DNA of 49,822 nucleotides, taken from NCBI GenBank assembly GCA_022709905.1, contig JAKLHY010000057.1:1-49822 (forward strand), read 5' to 3'. The position numbers and the translations under genes were made by a program. Positions 9,078-17,131 of the stretch are shown piece after piece. Positions within the stretch are counted from its first letter, which is position 1, and each line of letters begins with the position of its first letter. The notes beneath the pieces are model-generated. The model saw only the letters and a list, made by a program, of their open reading frames with translations, was not told the origin of the DNA and ran no database searches. This stretch comes from Verrucomicrobiota bacterium (GTDB taxonomy: Bacteria; Verrucomicrobiota; Verrucomicrobiia; Limisphaerales; UBA1319).

Positions 9078-9262
9078 TGAACGACTCGCGGAGCCTGAAT
9101 TGATCTGAGTTGCCGTGCGCGTGACAAAGCTGAGCTGGGTCGGCCCGGTCAGACCGGAAGGCCCTGAAGGAGGGCTGCGGCAGAAGCTGTTTTCAGAAAG
9201 GCGCCCGGAGGGATGGGGGGAAATTGGGTGGCAGCGGCAAGGGGACAGCTGCCACCTTTTTT
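9078..9262 (+). ncRNA. candidate structured small RNA ending at an orphan terminator
   Basis: No convincing open frame explains the strong intrinsic terminator at 9227-9262. The sequence before it holds two perfect short hairpins: CCGGT-CAG-ACCGG (9145-9157) and GCCCT-GAAGG-AGGGC (9161-9175). An AT-rich TATTAT at 9069-9074 could be a -10 box, though no good -35 is visible, so the 5' end is a guess. The GGAA tip resembles SRP RNA superficially, but the required SRP loop is absent. It may be a small RNA or a leftover leader; no family is recognised. Confidence 0.35.
9227..9262 (+). terminator. intrinsic terminator
   Basis: A 9-bp perfect stem GGTGGCAGC/GCTGCCACC (9227-9235 with 9248-9256) with a 12-nt loop is followed by six T. 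It lies upstream of the ilvB promoter and insulates ilvB from anything transcribed before it. Confidence 0.85.
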
Positions 9263-9285
9263 ATTGTTTGGCGAAAACTTGGGTC

Positions 9286-9314
9286 TTGACCCGGTTCTGC
9301 GTTTAAACTAGGTT
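9286..9314 (+). promoter_or_regulatory. probable promoter of the ilvB leader
   Basis: TTGACC (9286-9291) is followed after exactly 17 bp by TAGGTT (9309-9314). The implied transcription start near 9320 lies about 10 nt before the leader-peptide ATG. The -35 box is good and the -10 box weak. Its position right after a terminator and right before the leader peptide makes it likely. Confidence 0.6.
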
Positions 9315-9330
9315 GCGTGAAGTGAAACGA

Positions 9331-9399
9331 ATGCTGCGACAGATTAATCTGCTGGTCGTCGTTGTAGGAAACGAGGCCGCGGGTATTTGTCGCGACTGA
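9331..9399 (+). CDS. ilvB leader peptide (branched-chain attenuation)
   Basis: A 22-codon frame starting MLRQINLLVVVVG and ending in TGA at 9397-9399. It contains one Ile, then Leu-Leu and four consecutive Val codons, with a further Ile near the end. This is what a ribosome-stalling leader for a branched-chain amino-acid gene should contain. It resembles the Val-run logic of the enterobacterial ilvB leader. The stop codon is 18 nt before the terminator stem. Too short for gene finders, so it is easily missed. Confidence 0.8.
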   Translation: MLRQINLLVVVVGNEAAGICRD

Positions 9400-9449
9400 A
9401 AAGTGACTTTGACAATAACCCACGGCTGGAAACGGTCGTGGGTTTTTTT
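9375..9449 (+). promoter_or_regulatory. transcription attenuator of ilvB
   Basis: The terminator stem is AACCCACG (9417-9424) with CGTGGGTT (9437-9444), continuing into seven T (9443-9449). The alternative antiterminator pairs GGCCGCGGGT (9375-9384) with ACCCACGGCT (9418-9427), with one mismatch and one G-T pair. The 5' arm of the antiterminator lies in the last codons of the leader peptide. A ribosome stalled at the Val run would leave it free to pair and block the terminator. A ribosome reaching the stop would cover it and allow termination. This is classic amino-acid-starvation control. Confidence 0.75.
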
Positions 9450-9482
9450 ATCCCCGCCGCCAGCCGGAAACCAAAGCGAGCT

Positions 9483-11303
9483 ATGACACAAAAAGCCAAA
9501 TTGAAGAAAAGCGCGGCTGCTGCCGCCAGCCAGGCCACTCCGTCCAAACAACCCATGTTGGGGAGCGAGATCCTGGTGGCCAGCCTGGAGCGGGAGGGAG
9601 TGGACACCATTTTCGCCTATCCGGGAGGAGCGAGCATGGAGATTCACCAAGCTTTGACCAAATGTCCGAAAATCCGGACCGTGTTGCCCCGGCACGAGCA
9701 AGGCGGGGTTTTTGCGGCCGAGGGCTATGCCCGGGCGCTGGGCAAGGCCGGTGTTTGCATGGCCACCAGCGGGCCCGGAGCCACCAACCTGGTCACGGGT
9801 ATCGCCGATGCGATGATGGATTCCGTGCCTTTGGTGGCCATCACAGGCCAGGTTTCCCAGGCCATGATCGGCAAGAACGCCTTCCAGGAGACCGATATTT
9901 TCGGTCTCACCCTGCCGGTGGTGAAGCACAGCTATCTGGTTACCAGCGTGGACGATATCCCTCGCATCGTTCAGGAGGCCTTTTATCTGGCGCAAAGCGG
10001 GCGCCCCGGCCCGGTGGTCATCGATATTCCCAAAAACATCCAGCAACAACGGACCGTCCCGGTCTTTCCCGATCGTGTCACGTTACGCGGCTATAATCCC
10101 GACAAAAAGGCCGACGACCAGGAATTGCTCCGCATCCTGGATCTGCTGGAAAAATCCGAGCGTCCCATGCTGTATACCGGGGGAGGAATCATCACCAGCG
10201 GAGCCGCTGGAGCCCTTCGCAAATTTGTCCAGACAACCCTTGTCCCCGTGGCCACCACCCTGATGGGGTGCGGTGGCTTTCCGGAAACGGATCCTCTCTC
10301 CCTGAAGTGGCTGGGAATGCATGGATCGGCCTATGCCAATTGGGCCGTCGCCGAAGCCGATCTGTTGCTGGCACTGGGTGTGCGGTTTGATGACCGGGTG
10401 ACAGGCAAGGTCGATAAGTTCTGCGAGCACGGCACCATCGTGCACATCGATCTGGACAACTCGGAAATCAATAAGAATCGCCGGGTGCACCATGCGATTG
10501 TCAGCGATGTGAAATACGCCCTGGAACGGCTGAACCAGCTTTTGAAAGAACGCCCACTTCAGAAACGATTCCCGGCCTGGCACAAGAAAATTGCCGACTG
10601 GAAATCCCAGGCGCCCCTAAGCTATGCCGTCACCTCGGAGGCCACGGCTGCCCAACATATCCGGGACCTCATTGGAAAGGACAGCTCGCAAGTCATCATG
10701 CCTCAGGCGGTCATCGAGTTGCTTTATGAAATCACCCAGGGCCAAGCCCTGATCACCACCGGGGTGGGACAGCACCAGATGTGGGCGGGGCAGTTTTATC
10801 AATATACAAATCCGCGGCAACTGATCACCAGCGCCGGCTTGGGCTCCATGGGCTTCGGTTATCCGGCGGCCTTGGGCGCGAAAGTGGCCTGCCCCGACAA
10901 ACAAGTGGTCGATATCGATGGGGATGGCTCGTTCCTGATGAACGTTCAAGAACTCGCCACGGCGCACATCGAAAATATCGCCGCCAAAGCTATCATTCTC
11001 AACAACCAACACCTGGGGATGGTGGTTCAGTGGGAAGACCGGTTTTATTCGGGAAACCGCGGACACACTTACTTGGGTGATCCGCGCAAGAAAAACCAGA
11101 TCTACCCGGATTTTGTGACTATTGCGAAGGCGTTCGATGTGCCCTGCGAACGGGTGGCGCTGAAGAAAGACCTTCGGCCCGCCATGGAGCGCATGCTGAA
11201 CTCCGACCAGCCCTATCTGCTGGATGTGATCACTCCTTACACGGAGCACGTGCTGCCGTTCATCAAGGCCGGAGGAACCGTCCAGGACATGATCTACCGC
11301 TAA
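9483..11303 (+). CDS. ilvB: acetolactate synthase, large (catalytic) subunit
   Basis: 606 residues. The enzyme is ThDP-, FAD- and Mg-dependent and condenses pyruvate to acetolactate, the first common step to valine, leucine and isoleucine. Visible are the N-terminal EGVDTIFAYPGGASM, catalytic Glu72 in RHEQGG, and the ThDP motif GDGSFLMNVQEL with following NN. The start is set at ATG 9483. An upstream TTG at 9387 would place the attenuator terminator inside the gene. The first 25 residues are Lys/Ala-rich and look like a loose extension. Expression is probably governed by the attenuator just upstream. No regulatory small subunit (ilvN) follows; it must be elsewhere. Confidence 0.95.
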   Translation: MTQKAKLKKSAAAAASQATPSKQPMLGSEILVASLEREGVDTIFAYPGGASMEIHQALTKCPKIRTVLPRHEQGGVFAAEGYARALGKAGVCMATSGPGATNLVTGIADAMMDSVPLVAITGQVSQAMIGKNAFQETDIFGLTLPVVKHSYLVTSVDDIPRIVQEAFYLAQSGRPGPVVIDIPKNIQQQRTVPVFPDRVTLRGYNPDKKADDQELLRILDLLEKSERPMLYTGGGIITSGAAGALRKFVQTTLVPVATTLMGCGGFPETDPLSLKWLGMHGSAYANWAVAEADLLLALGVRFDDRVTGKVDKFCEHGTIVHIDLDNSEINKNRRVHHAIVSDVKYALERLNQLLKERPLQKRFPAWHKKIADWKSQAPLSYAVTSEATAAQHIRDLIGKDSSQVIMPQAVIELLYEITQGQALITTGVGQHQMWAGQFYQYTNPRQLITSAGLGSMGFGYPAALGAKVACPDKQVVDIDGDGSFLMNVQELATAHIENIAAKAIILNNQHLGMVVQWEDRFYSGNRGHTYLGDPRKKNQIYPDFVTIAKAFDVPCERVALKKDLRPAMERMLNSDQPYLLDVITPYTEHVLPFIKAGGTVQDMIYR

Positions 11304-11364
11304 CAGGGCGAGTTTCAGCCCGGCTCAATCTAATGTGGTGTTTGCGAAATACGATGCATTCTGC

Positions 11365-11580
11365 GGCCAGGAGTTTTGGCCAGAAACGAGGCGCGCCGAC
11401 CGCGCATATCCCCCAGTGGATCTGTAAGGGAGACGCAACGAAGTGCCTGGCCAAAAGAACGGCCGCCCAGAGGGCTGCGCCGAAAATGGCCCGCTGACTT
11501 CGTTACGCGTCGGTTACAGCCCCACGAAGGGGATGCGCCGGCCTCGGCGCCTTGGCCCAGGCCAAAATTCCTCCTGCCAT
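11365..11580. repeat. degenerate double-hairpin element related to the short mobile elements
   Basis: This fills the 327-bp gap after ilvB. An arm TTTTGGCCAG at 11374-11383 pairs with CTGGCCAAAA at 11447-11456. The enclosed tip has GCGCATATCCCCCAGTGG, nearly the tip of the first hairpin in the element at 47254-47524. Further on, GGCCGCCCAGAGGGCTGC and CTTCGTTACG recall the second hairpin. Neither terminal repeats nor a target duplication are clear, so this is an old or incomplete copy. Confidence 0.45.
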
Positions 11581-11630
11581 TCGGAAATTTAATATGGCAA
11601 CCGGTCTAGCCGTTCCAGCGATTGAAAAAC

Positions 11631-12605
11631 ATGGCCGAAAAACGAGTGCTCTTGATTCTGAGCGACATCCACTACGCGAGTTCTGCCGAGAAAGCGCGGG
11701 GTGGACACGAGCGAGCGGCCATCGATCAACCCCTATTGCGCCTGCTGGTCCATGGTTTCCGGCATTTTTTCTGGCTGCGCGATCCGCATGCCCACAATCA
11801 CATGCTGGATCGGTTTCTCGAGTGCAGCGGCGAGCCGGATTGGGTGGTGGCGAACGGAGATTACTCCTGCGATTCAGCCTTCGTCGGAGTGAGCGATGAC
11901 GCGGCCTGCATCAGCGTGCGGGAATGTTTGTCGAAACTAAACGCCCGGTTTGGAAGTCGTTTCATGGCCAATTTTGGGGATCACGAGTTGGGCAAGATGA
12001 GTTTGTTTGGGGGCAAAGGAGGGCTTCGTCTCGCCAGTTGGCACCGTGCCACACACGAATTGAACCTCAAACCGTTCTGGCAGGAAACTGTGGGAGCTTA
12101 CCGGCTGATGGGGGTGACATCATCGCTTCTTGCGTTGCCTGTGTTTGAGCCGGAAACCCTTCCAGAAGAGCGGCCCGAGTGGTGTCGATTGCGAAATGAG
12201 CATATCGACAACGTCTCCCAAGCATTCGAGTCGCTCAATAACCAGGAAAGAGTGATCCTCTTCTGCCATGATCCAACCGCGCTGCCCTGGTTGTGGCGAT
12301 GTGATGCGGTCCGCCAAAGAATTGACCAGATCGAACAAACGTGGATTGGCCATCTTCATTCCCCTTTGGTCTTGTGGAAAAGTCGCCGGCTGGCCGGCAT
12401 GCCCATGATCTCTTTCCTGGGGACTTCCATTCGACGGATGACATCGGCGTTGCGCGAAGCCAGACATTGGCGCCCCTTCAAGCTCCGCCTTTGCCCATCC
12501 CTCACAGGCACCCAACTGTTAAAAGACGGCGGCTTTTATGAGGTCCGTCTGGATCCTGAAGCGGCTCACACCCCCCAAGTCCTCTGGCATCCCCTGGCTT
12601 GGTGA
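11631..12605 (+). CDS. calcineurin-like metallophosphoesterase
   Basis: 324 residues from ATG 11631; a TTG three codons upstream is the only in-frame alternative. The five signature blocks are present in order: SDIHY (Asp and His), NGDYS, NFGDHE, FCHDP and GHLHSP. These make up a binuclear metal phosphoesterase site. The third block is usually GNH[DE]; here Asn, a metal ligand, is replaced by Asp. The protein is cytoplasmic by appearance (no signal peptide), and its substrate is unknown. It reads toward rdgB, which lies convergently 8 bp away. Confidence 0.85.
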   Translation: MAEKRVLLILSDIHYASSAEKARGGHERAAIDQPLLRLLVHGFRHFFWLRDPHAHNHMLDRFLECSGEPDWVVANGDYSCDSAFVGVSDDAACISVRECLSKLNARFGSRFMANFGDHELGKMSLFGGKGGLRLASWHRATHELNLKPFWQETVGAYRLMGVTSSLLALPVFEPETLPEERPEWCRLRNEHIDNVSQAFESLNNQERVILFCHDPTALPWLWRCDAVRQRIDQIEQTWIGHLHSPLVLWKSRRLAGMPMISFLGTSIRRMTSALREARHWRPFKLRLCPSLTGTQLLKDGGFYEVRLDPEAAHTPQVLWHPLAW

Positions 12606-12613
12606 CGTTCCCC

Positions 12614-13405
12614 TCAGACGCCCCCTCGCCGGACTGATTGCCCAAGGTAATTGCGTAGCGCAGCCAAGGCCCGGGCACGATGGCTGATCCCATTCTTCAC
12701 TTCCTCCCCCAACTCGGCGAAGGTCAGCGAATAACCTACCGGAACAAATAACGGATCATAGCCAAAACCAGCTTCGCCTCGAGGTTCAAAAACAATGTGT
12801 CCTTCGCAGGCGCCTTCAAAGATCCGGGTCTCCATTTCTCCCGTTTCCGCTGGATTCTTCCCCCGTGTGGACATTCCAAAACTCTCGGAACCCAAAAGTC
12901 CAGCGGAGAACTCCAGATCGTTCTTTGACCCAGGCGGGCCGGCCATCCAGACGGGGACAACTGTTAATGCCAGCGCGCAACGAAAACGGGCCGTGCGCCT
13001 CGCCATCGGTACTTCTCTTAGCAGCCTCAGGAGCTTGGCGTTGTTTTCCGCATCGGGCGAGTTGCCGGTTCTCCGGGAATCCAGGGCCGCAAAACGAGCA
13101 GAACGCACCCCCGGAGCCCCATCCAAAACATCCACCTCCAAACCCGAGTCATCGGCAAGAACAAACACCGGCGACTGTCCAACCAGAACCACCGCCTGGG
13201 CCTGTTCACTCCGTGCGAGCCAAAGGGCTAACTTGCGAGATTTATGGGTGGCATTCCCGGAAAACGTGGTTTCATCCTCTTCGACCTCAGGTGGATCCGA
13301 AAAGTCAGTCAAAGGAACACAGCGAAACCTCGAATCCAGAATCTTCTGGATCTCGAGGACCTTATGACGGTTCCGCGTCGCCACCACCAATTGAATGTTA
13401 TTCAT
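12614..13405 (-). CDS. rdgB: XTP/dITP diphosphatase (RdgB/HAM1 family), with an insertion
   Basis: 263 residues. It hydrolyses non-canonical purine triphosphates (XTP, ITP, dITP) to monophosphates and so keeps them out of DNA and RNA. Visible are VVATRNRHKVLEI, ETTFSGNA, the ADDSGLEV motif, GAPGVRSARFA, FEPRGEAGFGYDPLFVP and SHRARAL. The family is usually near 200 residues. Here about 43 residues (150-192, Gly/Ser/Asn-rich) are inserted before the ETRIFEGACEG strand, and about 15 around 65-80. The active-site blocks are unbroken, so it should be active. Confidence 0.93.
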   Translation of the reverse strand: MNNIQLVVATRNRHKVLEIQKILDSRFRCVPLTDFSDPPEVEEDETTFSGNATHKSRKLALWLARSEQAQAVVLVGQSPVFVLADDSGLEVDVLDGAPGVRSARFAALDSRRTGNSPDAENNAKLLRLLREVPMARRTARFRCALALTVVPVWMAGPPGSKNDLEFSAGLLGSESFGMSTRGKNPAETGEMETRIFEGACEGHIVFEPRGEAGFGYDPLFVPVGYSLTFAELGEEVKNGISHRARALAALRNYLGQSVRRGGV

Positions 13406-13728
13406 GGATCGAATCGCCGCCTTGATACCGAGGAGGTTGCTCGGTTCCCGGGCCTTGAAGTACTCAACCGCAATTCACGACTCATGTAATAGGAAGACAG
13501 GAGAGGACGCAAATTTATAATCAGCGGCATCTGGCCTTAAGTCACAGTGCGAAAATGCCGATAAAAACAGTAGGCATCTGAAATGGCGGTGGCGGAACGA
13601 CCTGAATGGCTTGGGGATTTGGACGGGGATTCAGTCCTCTGTTCCCGGCATTTCACGTGACCGACACGCAGAAGTTCTGGGCGACCCGGCCAAGGTGTGG
13701 ACTGATTGAATCGGACTATCAGAGAGAT

Positions 13729-14559
13729 ATGGGGCATATGCGGACAGAGATGGACGAATCGGAAGCCATTGATTTCATCATCGGCTTGGTCTACGAACGT
13801 TGCCGGGTGCGTTTGCACGACGGCAAGCAGCACCTGATTCGGGCCAGATTGGGGAAGCGCCTGCGCCAACTGAAGATCGATTCATTAACTGAATACTGCG
13901 AATGGTTGCGTCACAGCAAGGACGAGGATGAGATCACCCAGGTTGTCGATGCCTTAACGACTAACTTCACAAATTTCCTGCGTGAAGAGGATCATTTCAG
14001 GTTCCTGGTTGGGCAAGCCCTCCCCGCCGTCCTGGCGAAAGGACAGCGGAGCTTTCAGGTTTGGAGCGCGGCTTGTGCTTCCGGGGAAGAACCTTACAGT
14101 CTGGCATTCTATCTTGCGGAACACTATCCAATCGCCGGCGGCTGGGATTGGCATATTCTGGCAACCGACGTTTCCACGAAGGCCTTGGACAAAGCCCGGC
14201 AAGGTATCTATCCCGCGGACCGATTGACTTCCATTTCGCCCGAATGGTTGCGTCGCTATTTTCAGCGCGGTCATGACCAGTGGGAAGGACACTGCCGGAT
14301 CAAACCGTCTTTGGCCGAGCGCATCACCTTTCAGCATCTGAACCTGCTTGGCCGCTACGAATTCCCGGAGCGTTTTGAGGTTATCTTTTGTCGCAATGTC
14401 ATGATATATTTCGATCGGCCCACCCAGGAACAATTGGTGCGTCATCTGACCCAGTGCCTGACGCCCAAAGGATTTCTCCTGGTGGGCCACGCGGAAAGCC
14501 TGACGGGTTTGCAGGTGCCCGTCCGTTGCCGCAAACCCAGCATTTATCAAAAGGATTAA
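13729..14559 (+). CDS. cheR: CheR-type chemoreceptor glutamate methyltransferase
   Basis: 276 residues from ATG 13729, preceded by AGAGAG. The frame is open back to 13606, but the family start fits here. It transfers methyl groups from SAM to glutamates of chemoreceptors. Visible are the N-terminal helical domain (residues 1-75), the TNFTNFLRE segment, VWSAACASGEEPYSLAF (SAM-binding loop), LATDVSTKALDKAR, FCRNVMIYF and GHAESL near the end. It heads a tightly packed cluster with cheD, an HDOD gene and cheB. The 323 bp upstream hold a possible TATAAT at 13516-13521 and little else. Confidence 0.94.
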   Translation: MGHMRTEMDESEAIDFIIGLVYERCRVRLHDGKQHLIRARLGKRLRQLKIDSLTEYCEWLRHSKDEDEITQVVDALTTNFTNFLREEDHFRFLVGQALPAVLAKGQRSFQVWSAACASGEEPYSLAFYLAEHYPIAGGWDWHILATDVSTKALDKARQGIYPADRLTSISPEWLRRYFQRGHDQWEGHCRIKPSLAERITFQHLNLLGRYEFPERFEVIFCRNVMIYFDRPTQEQLVRHLTQCLTPKGFLLVGHAESLTGLQVPVRCRKPSIYQKD

Positions 14560-14562
14560 CCG

Positions 14563-15096
14563 ATGCCGTCACCCTCCCTGGTCGGTTTTGAGCAACGGGT
14601 AGTGGTCGGCATCGCGGAAATGGCTGTGACCAACAACCAGACGGTTACATTGGCAACGTACTCCCTCGGCTCCTGTCTGGGTATTGCGATTTATGACCCG
14701 GTCATTAAAGTGGGAGGTTTGCTCCACATCATGCTGCCCGAGTCGAGCATCGATCCTTCCAAGGGGACCGCCAAACCCGCCATGTTCGTCGACACCGGCG
14801 TGCCCGCCCTGTTCCGGGCCGTCTATCAACTCCGCGGGGAGAAGTATCGTCTCATTGTCACCGTTGCCGGCGGAGCCCAGGTCATGGATACCTCCGGCTT
14901 CTTCAACATTGGCAAGCGTAACTTCGAGAGCTTAAAATCGTTGCTTCAAAACAACGCCATCCGCATCCATGCCAGCGAAGTGGGCGGCTTGGTCAGCCGT
15001 TCCATGTTTCTCAATGTGGCCACCGGCGAGGTGCGCCTCAAAATCTCCGGCCAGCCCAATGACTTCATCTTATGCAAGAGCTCGACGAGTACATAA
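14563..15096 (+). CDS. cheD: CheD chemoreceptor glutamine deamidase
   Basis: 177 residues, starting 3 bp after the cheR stop. CheD deamidates receptor glutamines and in many bacteria binds CheC. The catalytic residues are visible: Cys38 in LGSCLGIAIYD, His55 in GLLHIMLP and the Thr of FVDTGVPAL. AGGAQVM, NIGKRN and the GG...R segment near the end also fit. It is placed between cheR and cheB as in receptor-adaptation modules. No cheC or cheX is seen here. Confidence 0.94.
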   Translation: MPSPSLVGFEQRVVVGIAEMAVTNNQTVTLATYSLGSCLGIAIYDPVIKVGGLLHIMLPESSIDPSKGTAKPAMFVDTGVPALFRAVYQLRGEKYRLIVTVAGGAQVMDTSGFFNIGKRNFESLKSLLQNNAIRIHASEVGGLVSRSMFLNVATGEVRLKISGQPNDFILCKSSTST

Positions 15097-15920
15097 ACAA
15101 GGTCAAGCATCTCCCACCGGCCCCCCGGATCTTGCCCCAGCTCCTTCACTTGCTGAACCAGCCCGATACGGATAGCGGACAGGTCGTCGACCTGATCTCC
15201 CTCGATCCCTCCCTGACGGCCGGGGTCCTCCAGTTATGCAACAGCGCCTTCTTCGCTTCCGCAACAGCCGCCTCCGACATCCAGGAGGCCATCACCCGCC
15301 TTGGATTTCGCCAGGTCTTCCAATTGGTCGCCAGCATCAGCGGCGCCCGAGCCCTCTCTCCCCCGCAAAAGGGTTATGGAATCGATGCCGGAGAGCTATG
15401 GCAGCACTCGGTAACCGCCGCCGTCGCCGCCCAAATTATGGCCCAGGAATTGGGGGAGGATGACAGTGTCATTTTCACAGCCACCCTTCTCCATGACATC
15501 GGCAAACTCGTTCTGGCCGAGGCCCTGGAGCATATCTACGCAAAAGTCATCGAGGAAATTGAAACCCACCAATACTCTCTGCTTGAAACCGAAAAGAAAC
15601 TTTTGGGCGTCCAACACGCCGAGATCGGCGGCCGTCTCCTGTCCCGATGGAACTTCCCGGAAAACATGGTCACCGCAGTATGGCACCATCATCATCCGGC
15701 TCAAGCCCAGGACCATCGCCGGCTGGCATCGTTTGTTTACCTGGGCAACATGATCGCCTATTTCATGGGCCACGGCTACGGTCACCAGGCCTTCGCCTTG
15801 CGGGGACGCACAGAAGCCATTGATTTCCTTGCCCTAAAAGCCGATGATCTCCCGAAATACATGATCCGCACTTTTGACAAAATGGAGATCATCAAGGCCC
15901 TGTTTCGCATCTCAAAATAG
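15072..15920 (+). CDS. HDOD-domain signalling protein
   Basis: 282 residues, overlapping the end of cheD by 25 bp, so probably co-translated. HDOD proteins are HD-like helical proteins that lack phosphohydrolase activity and act in signalling. Seen here are PPAPRILPQLLHLLN at the start, SLDPSLTAGVLQLCNSAFF, then LLHDIGKLVLAEAL, HAEIGGRLLSRWNFP and AVWHHHHP. HDIGK retains the HD pair, so residual metal binding is possible. Being inside a che cluster suggests a link to receptor adaptation or to a downstream pathway such as c-di-GMP or pilus control. Confidence 0.9.
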   Translation: MQELDEYINKVKHLPPAPRILPQLLHLLNQPDTDSGQVVDLISLDPSLTAGVLQLCNSAFFASATAASDIQEAITRLGFRQVFQLVASISGARALSPPQKGYGIDAGELWQHSVTAAVAAQIMAQELGEDDSVIFTATLLHDIGKLVLAEALEHIYAKVIEEIETHQYSLLETEKKLLGVQHAEIGGRLLSRWNFPENMVTAVWHHHHPAQAQDHRRLASFVYLGNMIAYFMGHGYGHQAFALRGRTEAIDFLALKADDLPKYMIRTFDKMEIIKALFRISK

Positions 15921-15931
15921 GACCGGCTGCC

Positions 15932-17071
15932 ATGGAAAATCAGAGGAAAATCCGAGTTCTAATCGTTGACGATTCGGCTCTGGTCAGGAAAATCATGAGC
16001 GAGAGCCTGGCCCCTTTCTATGAAATTGAGGTCGTGGGCACTGCCAGCGATCCCTACATCGCCCGCGATAAAATCCTGTCCCTGAATCCTGACGTCCTCA
16101 CGTTGGACATCGAAATGCCCCGCATGGACGGCATCACCTTTCTCAAGCTCATCATGAAACACCGGCCCATGCCGGTCATCGTGGTCAGCTCCCTCACCCA
16201 GGCCGGTTCGTCCAGAGCTCTGGAAGCCCTGCAGTCTGGCGCCGTCGACGTGTTAGCCAAACCCAGCGGATCCTATTCGGCTCACGAGGATGGCACCAAG
16301 CTGGCCGAAAAAATCAAGGCCGCAGCCCTGGCACGGCTGGGACGCCGCTTCTCGGCGCCCCCCGCAAGCCCCCCCCGGTCCTCTCCAAAAACGCCGCTCG
16401 TATCGCCCAGGGTCACGGTCCCGTCCCCTGCCCCACCGGTGCCCAGCTCCCCCGCCGCCGGTCACCGCCAGTATGATCCTCGCACCCTCATCCTTATGGG
16501 AGCCTCCACCGGCGGAACCGAGGCCCTCAAACATATTCTCACCGCTCTGCCGGGCGATTTGCCTGGCATCTGCATTGTTCAGCATATTCCGGCTTACTTT
16601 TCCCAGGCCTTTGCCAATCGGTTGAACGAACTCTGCCAATTCAGAGTGCAGGAAGCCCGCCAGGGGGATCGCGTCAGCCCGGGACTGGCCTTGGTCGCTC
16701 CTGGGGGACAACACATGGTTCTTCGTTGGATAAACAATGGCTACCAAGTCGATCTCAACGAAAGACCCATGGTGCATCATCAACGCCCCGCAGTTGATGT
16801 GCTCTTCGATTCCGCCGTCAAAGCCGGGGCCGCACCCCATAGTCTGGCCATTTTACTTACCGGGATGGGAGCCGATGGGGCCGCCGGCTTGTTGAACTTG
16901 CATCAGGCCGGGACCACCACCATCGCCCAAAACGAAGAAACCTGCGTCGTCTTCGGCATGCCTCGGGAAGCCATCCGGATGGGCGCCGCCCAGCTCATCC
17001 TTCCGCTCGATCAGATCGCTGGCCGGATGGACCGGTTTGCCGCTGAGAAAGCCGTCTTCAGCCGGCCTTGA
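15932..17071 (+). CDS. cheB: CheB protein-glutamate methylesterase/deamidase
   Basis: 379 residues. The N-terminal receiver has phospho-acceptor Asp59 (LTLDIEMPRMDG) and the LAKPSG Lys. A Pro/Ser-rich linker spans about 145-185. The C-terminal esterase has catalytic Ser192 in MGASTGGTEAL, the His of VQHIPAYFSQAF and the Asp of LTGMGADGAAGL. It removes methyl groups added by CheR. The long Pro-rich linker is typical. It ends the cheR-cheD-HDOD-cheB cluster. No cheA, cheW, cheY or receptor lies nearby, so the module must serve a system encoded elsewhere. Confidence 0.95.
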   Translation: MENQRKIRVLIVDDSALVRKIMSESLAPFYEIEVVGTASDPYIARDKILSLNPDVLTLDIEMPRMDGITFLKLIMKHRPMPVIVVSSLTQAGSSRALEALQSGAVDVLAKPSGSYSAHEDGTKLAEKIKAAALARLGRRFSAPPASPPRSSPKTPLVSPRVTVPSPAPPVPSSPAAGHRQYDPRTLILMGASTGGTEALKHILTALPGDLPGICIVQHIPAYFSQAFANRLNELCQFRVQEARQGDRVSPGLALVAPGGQHMVLRWINNGYQVDLNERPMVHHQRPAVDVLFDSAVKAGAAPHSLAILLTGMGADGAAGLLNLHQAGTTTIAQNEETCVVFGMPREAIRMGAAQLILPLDQIAGRMDRFAAEKAVFSRP

Positions 17072-17131
17072 TTTCAGTCTTTTTGTATTGTCGCTCTCCA
17101 TTTTCGAAGGTATGTTACTACAATCATACCT

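Noticed and set aside
9121..9200. SRP (4.5S) RNA, because of a CCGGAAGG hairpin tip
   Set aside because: The conserved AGCAG side of the asymmetric loop is missing, and the surrounding stems do not fit SRP domain IV.
9387..9482. Longer ilvB start at TTG 9387
   Set aside because: It would place the attenuator terminator inside the gene and add residues that the family lacks.
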